Notes: generated by a model not told the origin, from the letters alone. A stretch of 64,000 nt of DNA from Janthinobacterium fluminis (GCF_028595325.1 NZ_JAQQXR010000007.1:186001-250000), one strand, 5' to 3'. Positions 1 through 9,077 are shown, numbered from the stretch's first letter. A program made the numbers and translations.

Positions 1-1088
1 GCGGCGCCGGCCCACATCACGGCGGGCAGGGCGTTGATGCCGGCCGTCTGCATCAGCACGCCCGTCAGCAGCGGGCCGCCGCCGCTGGACACGCCCCAGG
101 TGGCGTTGACGATGGCGCTGGCCGAGGTCAGCGAGTGGCCGCTGAAGCGCTCGCCGCAGGCCACCAGCGCCAGCATGTAGATGGCGCCGGCGAAGCCGCC
201 CAGCAGTAGCAGCAAGGTCCACCACAGCCACGGTGTGTTGATGGCGAAGGGCAGCAGCGGCAGCAGCAGGCAAACCATCACGCCGCAGGCCGTGTGCACG
301 CGGGCGCGGCCGAAGCGGTCGGCCAGCCAGCCGAAGAAGAACTGCAAGGCGGTGTCGCCGACCAGCACGACGGTGGCCGACAGCAGGGCCAGTTCGGCGC
401 TGATGCCGTGGCGTATCGCGTACAGCGGCAGCAGGCTGAGGGCCAGCGTGTCGAACAGCGCGAAGAAGGCGGCGCCGAGGACGATCATCGGCATGCGCGG
501 CAGGATCAGGCGCCAGCGCACGCCTTCCTCGTCCGCCTCCTGCGCCGGGCCGCTGTTCGAGATCAGGGCCAGGCCGGGCAGGGCGAACAGGAACAGCGCG
601 CCGCAGGCGGCGAAGCTCCAGGCGATGCGGCCGTTGAAGGTGGCCACCAGCGCCGGCCCGATCAACTGGAACAGCGTGAAGCTGGTGGTGTACATGGCCA
701 CCACGCGGCCGCGCGAGTTGTCCGGCGCCAGGCGGTTGACCCAGGCTTCGCCGATGGTGAACAGCACGCCCATGGCGCCGCCAAAGACGAAGCGCAGCAG
801 CGCCCAGGCCGGCAGGCTGTCGGTCAGCTGCATCAGCGCCGTCGCCAGCGCGCCGGCCCAGACCGCGCCTATCATGGTCGCGCGCGGCCCGAAGCGCGCC
901 ACCCAGCCGGAGACGAAAGGCGACGCCGCCAGGATGCCGACGGCGCTGACGGCGGTGATCATGCCGATGATGTCGGTGCCGACGCCGCGCTGGTCGAGCG
1001 TGAGGGCCGTCAGCGGCATGGTCGCGCCCAGGCCCAGCCCGACCACGCCGATGCTGACGACGAGCGCGAAGAAGTCCCTCCAGGGCAT
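1..1088 (-). CDS. MFS transporter, C-terminus cut by window edge
   Basis: Reading the minus strand from the ATG at 1088 gives an uninterrupted hydrophobic protein (start MPWRDFFALVVSIGVVGL) of at least 362 residues running off the left edge. Alternating hydrophobic segments and a motif-A-like loop (GWLADRFGRAR) in the second half mark a major facilitator superfamily permease, probably 12 membrane spans. The start is supported by a GAGGA Shine-Dalgarno sequence overlapping the stop codon of the upstream regulator gene, so the two are very likely one operon. The substrate cannot be read from the sequence. The C-terminal end is missing here, so true length is unknown. Confidence 0.8.
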   Translation of the reverse strand, partial: MPWRDFFALVVSIGVVGLGLGATMPLTALTLDQRGVGTDIIGMITAVSAVGILAASPFVSGWVARFGPRATMIGAVWAGALATALMQLTDSLPAWALLRFVFGGAMGVLFTIGEAWVNRLAPDNSRGRVVAMYTTSFTLFQLIGPALVATFNGRIAWSFAACGALFLFALPGLALISNSGPAQEADEEGVRWRLILPRMPMIVLGAAFFALFDTLALSLLPLYAIRHGISAELALLSATVVLVGDTALQFFFGWLADRFGRARVHTACGVMVCLLLPLLPFAINTPWLWWTLLLLLGGFAGAIYMLALVACGERFSGHSLTSASAIVNATWGVSSGGGPLLTGVLMQTAGINALPAVMWAGA

Positions 1089-1093
1089 ATTCC

Positions 1094-2599
1094 TCACCGG
1101 CGCACCCCCGACTGGATCACGGCCGCCAGCAGCTTGCCGTAGTAGGAAATCTTCTCCGCCGTGACGTAGGCGTAGCCGACCAGCAGGCCGCGCCGCAGCG
1201 GCGGCGCCAGGTAGTAGGTCGACAGCGCCTTGACCTGGATGCCCGATTCGGCCGCCAGCGCCGCCAGCGCGACGTCGTCGGTGCGCTCCGGCAGTTCGAC
1301 CACCAGGTGCAGGCCCGACTCCTCGCTGGAGATGGCCACGCCGTGGCCCAGCTGCGAACCCAGTTGCGCCGCCAGCGTGCGCCGCAGCAGCTCGCGGCGG
1401 GCGCCGTAGATCTGGCGGATCTTGCGCACGTGGGTGGTGAAGTGGCCCAGCGCGATGAAGTCGGCCAGCGCCGCCTGCACCATCAACTGGCCGGGCCGCT
1501 GCAGGTCGTACAGCGCGCTCTTGAACGGCGCGATCAGCGCCGGCGGCACGACGATGTAGCCGACCTTGATGCCGGGATAGAGCACCTTCGAGAAGGTGCC
1601 CATGTAGACCACGCGGTTGTCGGTGTCGAGCCCCTGCAGCGCCGCCAGCGGCCGGCCGGTGTAGCGGAACTCGCTGTCGTAGTCGTCTTCGAGTATCCAG
1701 GCGTTCTTGCGCACCGCGACGTCGAGCAGCTCGCGCCGCCGTGCCAGGCTCATCACGGCGCCCGTCGGGTACTGGTGCGACGGCGTCACGTAGATCAGCC
1801 GCGGCTCGGTGGCCAGGTCGGCGGCGTCGAGCGCCATGCCGTGCCGGTCCACCGTGATCGGGCGCAGCAGCAGGTCGCGCGCCTGGAACACGCGCCGCGC
1901 GCCCCAGTAGCACGGGTCCTCGACCCAGGCCGTGCTGCCGACGTCGGCCAGCAGCTGCGCGCACAGGTCGAGCGACTGCTGCGTGCCGGCAGTGATCATC
2001 ACCTGTTCGACCGACACCTTGACCGAGCGCGAGATGCGCAGGTATTCGGTGATGGCCTGGCGCAGCGGCAGGTAGCCGCCGGACTGGCCGTAGTCGAGCA
2101 GGTCGGCGCGGGCCTCGCGCCAGACGCGGTTTTGCAGGCGCTGCCACAGCTTGAAGGGGAAGGAGGAAAAATCCGCGTCGCCCGGCGCGAAGGGCTGGAT
2201 TTCGTAGCGCGGGCCGGCGGCGAAGGCGGTCAGTTCCGCGCCGCGGCGCGACAGCGGCGCGGCCGCGCGCGCGGCGTCGGCCGGCGCACCCGGCGCGCCG
2301 GCGCCGCGGCGCATGCCGGCGCTCAGCTCCTGCAAGTCGGCGACGTAGGTGCCGCTGCCCAGCGTGCTGCTGACGTAGCCCTCCGCCGCCAGTTGCCCGA
2401 AGGCGGCGATCACCGTGTTGCGGGCGACGCCGAGGTCGCGCGCCAGGTCGCGGCTGGACGGCAGGCGCTTGCCGGCCGCCAGCAGGTTCTGGTGGATCGC
2501 CGTTTTCGCCGCCTCGTACAGGCGGCGCTGCTGCGGCAGGCGCGGGTGGAAATCGGACTGGGCCAGCGTGGCGGCCAGCAGGTCGGAAGCGGGGGACAT
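1094..2599 (-). CDS. MocR/PdxR-family transcriptional regulator (GntR HTH plus aminotransferase domain)
   Basis: This 501-residue protein has an N-terminal winged helix (about residues 15-80, with RLPSSRDLARDLGVARNTV typical of GntR) joined by an Ala/Gly-rich linker to a full fold-type I aminotransferase domain (about 130-490). The PLP lysine lies in the segment GTFSKVLYPGIKVGY. Members of this family bind PLP or an aldimine as effector and control PLP, GABA, taurine or polyamine genes. It is transcribed divergently from the polyamine locus starting at 2809, which makes that locus its likely target, and its own promoter region carries repeated TGGTT boxes. The downstream MFS gene follows after 5 bases. 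The effector is inferred, not seen. Confidence 0.9.
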   Translation of the reverse strand: MSPASDLLAATLAQSDFHPRLPQQRRLYEAAKTAIHQNLLAAGKRLPSSRDLARDLGVARNTVIAAFGQLAAEGYVSSTLGSGTYVADLQELSAGMRRGAGAPGAPADAARAAAPLSRRGAELTAFAAGPRYEIQPFAPGDADFSSFPFKLWQRLQNRVWREARADLLDYGQSGGYLPLRQAITEYLRISRSVKVSVEQVMITAGTQQSLDLCAQLLADVGSTAWVEDPCYWGARRVFQARDLLLRPITVDRHGMALDAADLATEPRLIYVTPSHQYPTGAVMSLARRRELLDVAVRKNAWILEDDYDSEFRYTGRPLAALQGLDTDNRVVYMGTFSKVLYPGIKVGYIVVPPALIAPFKSALYDLQRPGQLMVQAALADFIALGHFTTHVRKIRQIYGARRELLRRTLAAQLGSQLGHGVAISSEESGLHLVVELPERTDDVALAALAAESGIQVKALSTYYLAPPLRRGLLVGYAYVTAEKISYYGKLLAAVIQSGVRR

Positions 2600-2635
2600 G
2601 GTTTAAAGTGGTTCCATTGGTTTCAAACAAGTGGT
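2599..2635. promoter_or_regulatory. Phased TGGTT repeats at the regulator start
   Basis: TGGTT occurs at 2599, 2609 and 2618 and TGGT at 2632, so the first three copies are spaced 10 and 9 bases, about one helical turn each. They overlap the start codon and leader of the MocR-type gene. MocR regulators commonly bind short direct repeats, so this is a plausible autoregulatory operator. A single ATACCA, the half-site known for GabR, also occurs at 2646-2651. This is inference from pattern only. Confidence 0.3.
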
Positions 2636-2750
2636 GCTCGCAATAATACCAAATTTCGCCTATGATGAATTTACTTTCACGTCTTCGGCAAAAAATGCTA
2701 AGTTAGCCGTGTGCCGTGCCGTGTGTCAGTGGCCCTAACTGGATGATTAT

Positions 2751-2780
2751 TTGATGGGGGTAATTTCCCCAATGCATCAA
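2751..2780. promoter_or_regulatory. Interrupted palindrome upstream of puuD
   Basis: TTGATG (2751-2756) is matched by CATCAA (2775-2780), and inside it GGGG is matched by CCCC around a TAATTT centre. The element lies about 30 bases upstream of the first gene of the polyamine locus, in the divergent regulator/puuD intergenic region. It could be an operator or a 5' leader hairpin. Confidence 0.3.
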
Positions 2781-2808
2781 TAACCCACCATAAGGATAGA
2801 ACCAGCTT

Positions 2809-3573
2809 ATGCGCCGTCCCCTCGTCATCGTTCCCGCCTGCACCACGCAGATCGGCCAGCACGGCTATCACACGGCGCAGGACAAGTATCTGCAGGCCGT
2901 CGTCGTCGGCGCCCGCTGCATGCCGCTGGTGCTGCCGGCGCTGGGCGGGGCGGTCGATCTGGAGGCGGTGCTGGCGGCGGCCGACGGCGTCATGCTGACC
3001 GGCTCGCCGTCGAACCTGCACCCCAGCCACTACGGCGAGGCGGTGCGCGACGCGACGCTGCCGCAGGACGCGGCGCGCGACGCCACCACGCTGCCGCTGA
3101 TCCGCGCCGCGCTGCGGCGCGGCATCCCGCTGATCGCCGTCTGCCGCGGCTTCCAGGAGGTCAACGTGGCGCTCGGCGGCTCGCTGCACCAGGCCGTGCA
3201 GGAGGTCGACGGCATGCTCGACCACCGCGAAGGCAAGGCGCTGACGCTGGAGCAGCAGTACGGCCCGGCCCACCGCGTCGCGCTGGAGCCGCAGGGGCGC
3301 ATGGCGCAGATACTGGGCGGCGCCGCGGAGCTGATGGTCAACTCGCTGCACGGCCAGGGCATCGCCCGGCTGGCGCCCGGCCTGGCCGTGGAGGCGCGCG
3401 CCGACGACGGCCTGGTCGAAGCCTACACGGTGGCGTCGGCGCCCGGCTTCTCGCTGGCGCTGCAGTGGCATCCCGAGTGGCGCATCGCCGAGAACCCCGA
3501 TTCCATGAAGCTGTTCCTCGCATTCGGCCAGGCGTGCCGGAATTATCAAAGCAAACGACAGGGAGGCGCATGA
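2809..3573 (+). CDS. puuD: Gamma-glutamyl-gamma-aminobutyrate hydrolase (class I glutamine amidotransferase-like)
   Basis: This 254-residue protein is a peptidase C26-type amidotransferase with nucleophile Cys112 in VCRGFQEVN and a catalytic pair His221/Glu223 in LQWHPEW. It is close to the size of E. coli PuuD (also 254). The family hydrolyses gamma-glutamyl-GABA to GABA and glutamate, the last step of gamma-glutamylated putrescine breakdown. An AAGGAT ribosome site precedes the ATG. It heads a long plus-strand series of polyamine genes, which agrees with the assignment. A tiny ORF (3570-3608) overlaps its stop codon. Confidence 0.9.
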   Translation: MRRPLVIVPACTTQIGQHGYHTAQDKYLQAVVVGARCMPLVLPALGGAVDLEAVLAAADGVMLTGSPSNLHPSHYGEAVRDATLPQDAARDATTLPLIRAALRRGIPLIAVCRGFQEVNVALGGSLHQAVQEVDGMLDHREGKALTLEQQYGPAHRVALEPQGRMAQILGGAAELMVNSLHGQGIARLAPGLAVEARADDGLVEAYTVASAPGFSLALQWHPEWRIAENPDSMKLFLAFGQACRNYQSKRQGGA

Positions 3574-3684
3574 CACGCTACGAGCAGTGGGCGCGGCGGG
3601 TTCCTTAGCTGCCCCGCCCCGCAACTTCCCCGCGCGCGCGCGGCCGGCGGCCCCGCGTTTGAACAAGACAAAAGAGAGACAAAT

Positions 3685-5055
3685 ATGGCAATCCGCGAGA
3701 ATTTCACCTACACCGACATGGACCTGTGGCTCAACGAAAAACGCGTCACCGAAATCGAATGCCTGGTGCCCGACCTGACGGGCGTGGCGCGCGGCAAGAT
3801 CCTGCCGCGCGGCAAATTCACCCAGGAGCGCGGCATGCGCATCCCCGAGGCGGTGCTGGGCATGACCGTGACCGGCAACTACCCGGTCGAGGACGCCGGC
3901 TACGACCGCGCCATTTCCACCACCGACCGCGACATGGTACTCAAGGCCGACCCGACCACGATCACGATGGTGCCGTGGGCCACCGACCCGACCGCGCAAG
4001 TGATACACGACTGCTATTTTTCCGACGGCATGCTGGTCGATTTCGCGCCGCGCTCGGTGCTGCGGCGCGTCCTCAAGCTGTACGCCGACAAGGGCTGGAA
4101 GCCGGTGGTCGCGCCCGAGCTGGAGTTCTACCTGACGGCCAAGAACTCCGACCCCGACCTGCCGCTGAAACCGCCGATCGGCCGCAGCGGCCGCGCCGAA
4201 ACCAGCCGCCAGGTCTACAGCATCGACGCCGTCAACGAATTCGACCCCCTGTTCGAGGACATCTACGACTACTGCGACCTGATGAACCTCGACGTCGACA
4301 CGCTGATCCATGAAATCGGCGCCGGCCAGATGGAGATCAACTTCCTGCACGGCGACCCGCTCGGCCTGGCCGACAAGGTGTTCTTCTTCAAGCGCACGCT
4401 GCGCGAGGCGGCGCTCAAGCACGATATGTACGCCACCTTCATGGCCAAGCCCATGGCCGGCGAGCCGGGTTCGGCGATGCATGTGCACCAGAGCGTGGTC
4501 GACGCGAAAACGGGGCTGAACATCTTCAGCAATCCGGACGGCTCGGCCGCCGCCATCTTCAAGCACTACATCGGCGGCCTGCAGCGCTACATGCCGTCGG
4601 CGATGGCGATCGTCGCGCCGTATGTGAACTCCTACCGGCGCATCGTGCGCCACACGGCCGCGCCGATCAACATCCAGTGGGGCCTGGACAACCGCACGGT
4701 GGGCTTCCGCGTGCCGGAGTCGGGCGTGCAGGACCGCCGCGTCGAGAACCGCATCATCGGCGCCGACGCCAACCCCTACCTGGCGCTGGCCGTGACGCTG
4801 GCCTGCGGCTATCTCGGCATGGTCGAGCAGCTGGAGCCGACGCCGATGACGGTCAGCAGCGCCTACGACTTGAAGTTCGAGCTGCCGCAGGGGCTGCCGG
4901 AGGCGCTGCACGCGCTGCGCGCCGAGGACAAGCTGCGCGTCGTGCTGGGCGAGCGCTTCATCGACGTGTACGCGGCGATCAAGGACCTGGAGCACCAGGA
5001 ATTCATGACCGTCATCAGCCCCTGGGAACGCGAGCATCTGCTGCTGCACGTTTAA
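3685..5055 (+). CDS. Glutamine synthetase family protein, PuuA-like gamma-glutamylpolyamine synthetase (copy 1)
   Basis: The 456-residue protein has the glutamine synthetase fold: an N-terminal beta-grasp domain with TGVARGKILPRGKF, then the catalytic motifs PELEFYL (about 145), GAGQMEINFLHG, the ATP/metal segment PGSAMHVHQS and the arginine-rich ENRIIGADANPY. The length and the missing C-terminal adenylylation segment fit the PuuA/PauA group, which ligates glutamate to putrescine or other polyamines with ATP, rather than GlnA. An AGAGAG ribosome site lies upstream. It sits between puuD and a putrescine aminotransferase gene. A paralogue is encoded at 15246-16580. The exact amine is not readable. 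Confidence 0.85.
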   Translation: MAIRENFTYTDMDLWLNEKRVTEIECLVPDLTGVARGKILPRGKFTQERGMRIPEAVLGMTVTGNYPVEDAGYDRAISTTDRDMVLKADPTTITMVPWATDPTAQVIHDCYFSDGMLVDFAPRSVLRRVLKLYADKGWKPVVAPELEFYLTAKNSDPDLPLKPPIGRSGRAETSRQVYSIDAVNEFDPLFEDIYDYCDLMNLDVDTLIHEIGAGQMEINFLHGDPLGLADKVFFFKRTLREAALKHDMYATFMAKPMAGEPGSAMHVHQSVVDAKTGLNIFSNPDGSAAAIFKHYIGGLQRYMPSAMAIVAPYVNSYRRIVRHTAAPINIQWGLDNRTVGFRVPESGVQDRRVENRIIGADANPYLALAVTLACGYLGMVEQLEPTPMTVSSAYDLKFELPQGLPEALHALRAEDKLRVVLGERFIDVYAAIKDLEHQEFMTVISPWEREHLLLHV

Positions 5056-5089
5056 GCGCGCCCGCCCATCTTTTCAGCTAAGGACCAGC

Positions 5090-6547
5090 ATGTCATCAAA
5101 TCCATTGGCGCCCGGCGCCGCCTTGGTCGCGTCGGTGAAACAGTCCGCCGCCCGGCCCCGCCTGTACGATACGGCGGCGATCCAGCAACTGGACTCGGCC
5201 CACTATCTGCACCCGTTCACCAACTTCCAGGACTTGAACGCGAAGGGCGCGCGCGTGATGGTGCGCGGCGAGGGCATCTACCTGTGGGATTCGCAGGGCA
5301 GCAAGATCCTCGACGGCATGTCCGGCCTGTGGTGCGTCAACGTCGGCTACGGCCGCACCCGCATCTCGGAGGCCGTGTACCGGCAGATGGAGACGCTGCC
5401 CTTCTATAACAGCTTCTTCAACACCACCAACGTGCCGGCGGTGCAACTGGCCGCCAAGCTGGTGGAGATCGCGCCGCTGTACTTCAACCACGTCTTCTTC
5501 ACCGGCTCCGGCTCCGAGGCCAACGACACCAATGTGCGCATGGTGCGGCGCTACTGGGACCTGCTGGGCCAGCCGCAGCGCCACACCATCATCAGCCGCC
5601 ACAACGCCTACCACGGCAGCACCGTCGCCGGCGCCTCGCTGGGCGGCATGGACGGCATGCACGCCCAGGGCGGGCTGCCGATTCCCGGCATCGTCCACAT
5701 CGGCCAGCCGAACTATTTCGAGTCGGGCAAGGGCATGAGCGAGGACGCCTTCGGCCTGCTGGCGGCGTCCTGGCTGGAGGAGAAGATTCTGGAGCTGGGG
5801 CCGGAGCAGGTCGCTGCCTTCATCGGCGAGCCGGTGCAGGGCGCCGGCGGCGTGCTGATTCCGCCGGCCAGCTACTGGCCGGAGATCCAGCGCATCTGCG
5901 ACAAGTACGGCGTGCTGCTGATCGCCGACGAGGTCATCTGCGGCTTCGGCCGCCTCGGCAAATGGTTCGCCTCCGAGCTGTTCGGCATCAAGCCGGACCT
6001 GATCACCTTCGCCAAGGGCGTCACCTCCGGCTACGTGCCGCTGGGCGGCGTGCTGGTGGGCGACCGGGTCGCCGACGTGTTGATCGACAAGGGCGGTGAA
6101 TTCAACCACGGCTTCACCTATTCCGGGCATCCGGTGGCCTGCGCCGCCGCGCTGGAAAACATCCGCATCATCGAGGAGGAGGAACTGGTGCGCAAGGTCG
6201 CCGAGGACACCGGCCCCTACCTGAAAAAGCGCTTCGCCGAACTGGGCGGGCATCCGCTGGTCGGCCACGCCGACAGTTGCGGCTTCGTCGCCGGGCTGAA
6301 CCTGGTGCGCAGGAAGGGCGCCACCATGCACGACTGCCAGTTGTTCGAGCCGGAGCAGGGCGTCGGCATGATCTGCCGCGGCTATCTGTTCGACAAGGGC
6401 ATGATCATGCGCGCCGTCGGCGACCGCATGATCGTCGCGCCGCCGCTGGTGATGACGCGCGCGCAGATCGACGAGATGATTGCGCTGATCCGCGCCTGCC
6501 TGGACGCGACGCACGCCGACCTCCGCGAACGCGGCTGGGTCGCGTGA
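5090..6547 (+). CDS. spuC: Class III aminotransferase, putrescine/polyamine:pyruvate type
   Basis: The 485-residue protein is a fold-type I, class III omega-aminotransferase. The PLP lysine is Lys309 in ITFAKGVTSGY and the pyridine-nitrogen aspartate is Asp280 in ADEVICGFGR; GSGSEANDT (139-147) holds the phosphate. Its N-terminal region (HYLHPFTNFQDL) is typical of the SpuC group, which transfers an amino group from putrescine or related diamines to pyruvate. It follows the PuuA-like gene by 34 bases. In this locus it may provide the deaminating step, because no flavin oxidase of the PuuB/PauB type is present. Confidence 0.87.
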   Translation: MSSNPLAPGAALVASVKQSAARPRLYDTAAIQQLDSAHYLHPFTNFQDLNAKGARVMVRGEGIYLWDSQGSKILDGMSGLWCVNVGYGRTRISEAVYRQMETLPFYNSFFNTTNVPAVQLAAKLVEIAPLYFNHVFFTGSGSEANDTNVRMVRRYWDLLGQPQRHTIISRHNAYHGSTVAGASLGGMDGMHAQGGLPIPGIVHIGQPNYFESGKGMSEDAFGLLAASWLEEKILELGPEQVAAFIGEPVQGAGGVLIPPASYWPEIQRICDKYGVLLIADEVICGFGRLGKWFASELFGIKPDLITFAKGVTSGYVPLGGVLVGDRVADVLIDKGGEFNHGFTYSGHPVACAAALENIRIIEEEELVRKVAEDTGPYLKKRFAELGGHPLVGHADSCGFVAGLNLVRRKGATMHDCQLFEPEQGVGMICRGYLFDKGMIMRAVGDRMIVAPPLVMTRAQIDEMIALIRACLDATHADLRERGWVA

Positions 6548-6693
6548 GTGGAAAGCATGCATGAACAACATATTTTGAGGAAACCGCAGGAAGTGCCACG
6601 GCGCGCTTGACGGGGGCGCGGCGGAACCGTATAAAAACAGTTGTCAAAATAGGCAACGCTCAAATTTACCTTGATACGATAGGGGACAGGAAA

Positions 6694-7824
6694 ATGCTTG
6701 CAAAACCGGCTTTACCGTTGCAGAAGCGAATCGCGCGCGGCCTCACCCAGCTTGTTGTTGCGGCGGCGTTCGCGTCCCCCGTCATGGCGCAGGAAGAGAA
6801 GGTTCTGAACATTTACAACTGGTCGGACTACATTGCCGACGACACGATCAGGAATTTTGAGAAGGAAACCGGCATCAAGGTGCGCTACGATGTCTTCGAC
6901 AGCAACGAGGTGTTGCACGCCAAGCTGGTCGCCGGCAAGACCGGCTACGACATCGTCGTGCCGACGGCGCACTGGGGCCGCCTGCAGATCGACGGCGGCC
7001 TGCTGCGCGAGCTGGACAAGAGCAAGCTGCCGAACCTGGCGAATATGGACGCCGGCCTGCAGGCGCAAATCTCCAAGCTCGATCCGGGCAACAAGCATCT
7101 GGTGACCTGGTTGTGGGGCTACACGACGCTGGGCATCAACGTCGACAAGGTCAAGGCCGCGCTCGGCGCGTTGCCGATGCCCGACAACGCCTGGGAGCTG
7201 TTCTTCGATCCCAAATACGTGTCGAAGCTGAAGTCCTGCGGCGTCTCCGTGCTCGACTCGCCGTCCGAGGTGCTGCCGGCCGCCTTGCTCTACCTGGGCA
7301 AGCCGGCCTACTCGAAGGTCAGCTCCGACTACCAGGACGCCGGCCGCCTGCTGCAGACGATACGCCCTTCCGTGACGCTGTTCAGCTCGTCGGGCTACAT
7401 CAACGACCTGGCCAACGGCGCCATCTGCCTGTCGCTGGGCTGGTCCGGCGACATCAACATCGCGCGCCAGCGCGCCCTCGACGCCAGGAACGGCAACAAC
7501 ATCACGGCCCTGGTGCCGAAGACGGGCGCCACGCTGGTCTTCGACACGATGGCCATTCCGGTCGACGCGCCGCATCCGCACAACGCGCACCTGTGGATGA
7601 ACTACATCATGCGCCCCGAGGTGCACGCCAGCCTGACCAACAAGGTCTTCTACGCCAACCCGAACGCCGCCGCGATCAAGTTCGTCAAGAAGGAGCTGGC
7701 CGAGAACAAGACCATCTACCTGAGCGACGACGAGAAGAAAAAGATGATCGTGCCGGAGCCGCTGAACGCGGACATCCGCCGCACGATGACGCGCGTCTAC
7801 ACCAAGTTTAAGACCGGACTGTGA
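6694..7824 (+). CDS. potF: Periplasmic putrescine/polyamine-binding protein
   Basis: The start at 6694 gives 376 residues beginning with a clear signal peptide (basic MLAKPALPLQKRIARG, hydrophobic core, cleavage near VMAQ-EE). A GGGGACAGG ribosome site precedes it. The mature start VLNIYNWSDYIADDTI, followed by GYDIVVPT, is the hallmark of PotF/SpuD/SpuE polyamine-binding proteins of ABC importers. An upstream in-frame start at 6607 would place a long leader before the signal sequence and is rejected. A strong intercistronic hairpin separates it from the ATPase gene. The specificity (putrescine or spermidine) is not resolved. Confidence 0.9.
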   Translation: MLAKPALPLQKRIARGLTQLVVAAAFASPVMAQEEKVLNIYNWSDYIADDTIRNFEKETGIKVRYDVFDSNEVLHAKLVAGKTGYDIVVPTAHWGRLQIDGGLLRELDKSKLPNLANMDAGLQAQISKLDPGNKHLVTWLWGYTTLGINVDKVKAALGALPMPDNAWELFFDPKYVSKLKSCGVSVLDSPSEVLPAALLYLGKPAYSKVSSDYQDAGRLLQTIRPSVTLFSSSGYINDLANGAICLSLGWSGDINIARQRALDARNGNNITALVPKTGATLVFDTMAIPVDAPHPHNAHLWMNYIMRPEVHASLTNKVFYANPNAAAIKFVKKELAENKTIYLSDDEKKKMIVPEPLNADIRRTMTRVYTKFKTGL

Positions 7825-7836
7825 CAATCGGCTACA

Positions 7837-7862
7837 CTCCCGGCCGCACCCGCGGCCGGGAG
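7837..7862 (+). other. Perfect hairpin between potF and potG
   Basis: CTCCCGGCCGC (7837-7847) pairs perfectly with GCGGCCGGGAG (7852-7862) around an ACCC loop, 11 base pairs. No U-tract follows directly, so it looks like an mRNA-stabilising or partial-termination element of the kind that raises the level of the binding protein above that of the membrane components. Confidence 0.55.
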
Positions 7863-7921
7863 CGGCCGCCGCATGCCCGCTTCATTCACCATCCGATTAT
7901 ATTTTTTTTACTGCCCCAATC

Positions 7922-9070
7922 ATGACGATTGCTCCACCCGCCGCATCGAACGGCGACGCCAGCCCGCCTTTTCTGCAGATCCGCAACCTGGTCAAGGACT
8001 TCGACGGCGTGCGCGCCGTCGACGATATTTCCATCGGCATCAACAAGGGCGAAATCTTCGCCCTGCTGGGCAGCTCCGGCTGCGGCAAGTCGACGCTGCT
8101 GCGCATGCTGGCCGGTTTCGAAACGCCGACCGCCGGGCAGATCACGCTGGCCGGCCAGGACATCGTCACCACCCCGCCCTACCAGCGCCCGATCAATATG
8201 ATGTTCCAGTCCTACGCGCTGTTCCCCCACCTGTCGGTGTGGGACAACGTCGCCTTCGGCCTGCGCCGCGACGGCTTGCCGAAGGCCGAGGTGGCGGCGC
8301 GCGTCGAGCAGATGCTGGCGCTGGTGCAGCTGTCCAGCTACGGCAAGCGCAAGCCGCACCAGTTGTCGGGCGGCCAGCAGCAGCGCGTGGCGCTGGCGCG
8401 CAGCCTGGCGAAGCGGCCGCAGTTGCTGCTGCTCGACGAGCCGCTGGGCGCGCTCGACAAGAAGCTGCGCGAACGCACCCAGATCGAGCTGGTCAACATC
8501 ATCGAACAGGTCGGCGTGACCTGCGTGATGGTCACCCACGACCAGGACGAGGCGATGAGCATGGCCACCCGCATCGCCGTCATGAGCGAAGGGCGCATCC
8601 TGCAGGTCGGCGCGCCGGGCGAGATCTACGAGACGCCGAACTGCCGCTTCGTCGCCGACTTCATCGGCAGCGTGAACATGTTCGAGGGCCGCATCAGCGT
8701 CGACGAGGCCGACCACGTGGTGATCGAGTCGCCCGAGGTCCGGCACTACGTCAGCCACGGCATCACGGGCACGCCGGGGATGGCGGTGTCGGCGGCCGTG
8801 CGGCCGGAGAAGATCGGCCTGCAGGTCGAGGCGCCGACGCCGCAGCAGCGCGCCTCCGCCGCCGAGCACGACTACAACTGCGCCCAGGGCGTGATCGCGG
8901 CGATCGCCTATTTCGGCAACGAGACGCGCTACCACGTGCGTCTCGACGGCGGCATGGAGCTGAAGGTGTCGCGCACCAACGCCGCCCGCCACGAGAGCGC
9001 GCGCCTGGAGCGCGAGCAGCGCGTCCATGTCTGGTGGGACGGCTCCGACATCGTCGTGCTGACGCGCTGA
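7922..9070 (+). CDS. potG: Polyamine ABC transporter ATP-binding subunit
   Basis: The 382-residue ATPase has Walker A GSSGCGKST (50-58), the Q-loop in MMFQSYALFPHL, the signature LSGGQQQR (from 148), Walker B LLLLDEPLG (Asp172, Glu173) and the switch histidine in VTHDQDEA. A C-terminal TOBE-type domain of about 130 residues follows, as in PotA/PotG. It energises uptake through the two permeases encoded immediately downstream (8 and then -4 bases away). The leader contains a T-run (about 7900) but no convincing separate promoter. Confidence 0.92.
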   Translation: MTIAPPAASNGDASPPFLQIRNLVKDFDGVRAVDDISIGINKGEIFALLGSSGCGKSTLLRMLAGFETPTAGQITLAGQDIVTTPPYQRPINMMFQSYALFPHLSVWDNVAFGLRRDGLPKAEVAARVEQMLALVQLSSYGKRKPHQLSGGQQQRVALARSLAKRPQLLLLDEPLGALDKKLRERTQIELVNIIEQVGVTCVMVTHDQDEAMSMATRIAVMSEGRILQVGAPGEIYETPNCRFVADFIGSVNMFEGRISVDEADHVVIESPEVRHYVSHGITGTPGMAVSAAVRPEKIGLQVEAPTPQQRASAAEHDYNCAQGVIAAIAYFGNETRYHVRLDGGMELKVSRTNAARHESARLEREQRVHVWWDGSDIVVLTR

Positions 9071-9077
9071 GGCCACC

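Noticed and set aside
2698-5049. A 783-codon open frame antisense to puuD and the first PuuA-like gene
   Set aside because: It is a GC-driven shadow: the sense-strand genes show clear catalytic motifs, while this translation is rich in Arg, His, Gln and Val repeats without a domain.
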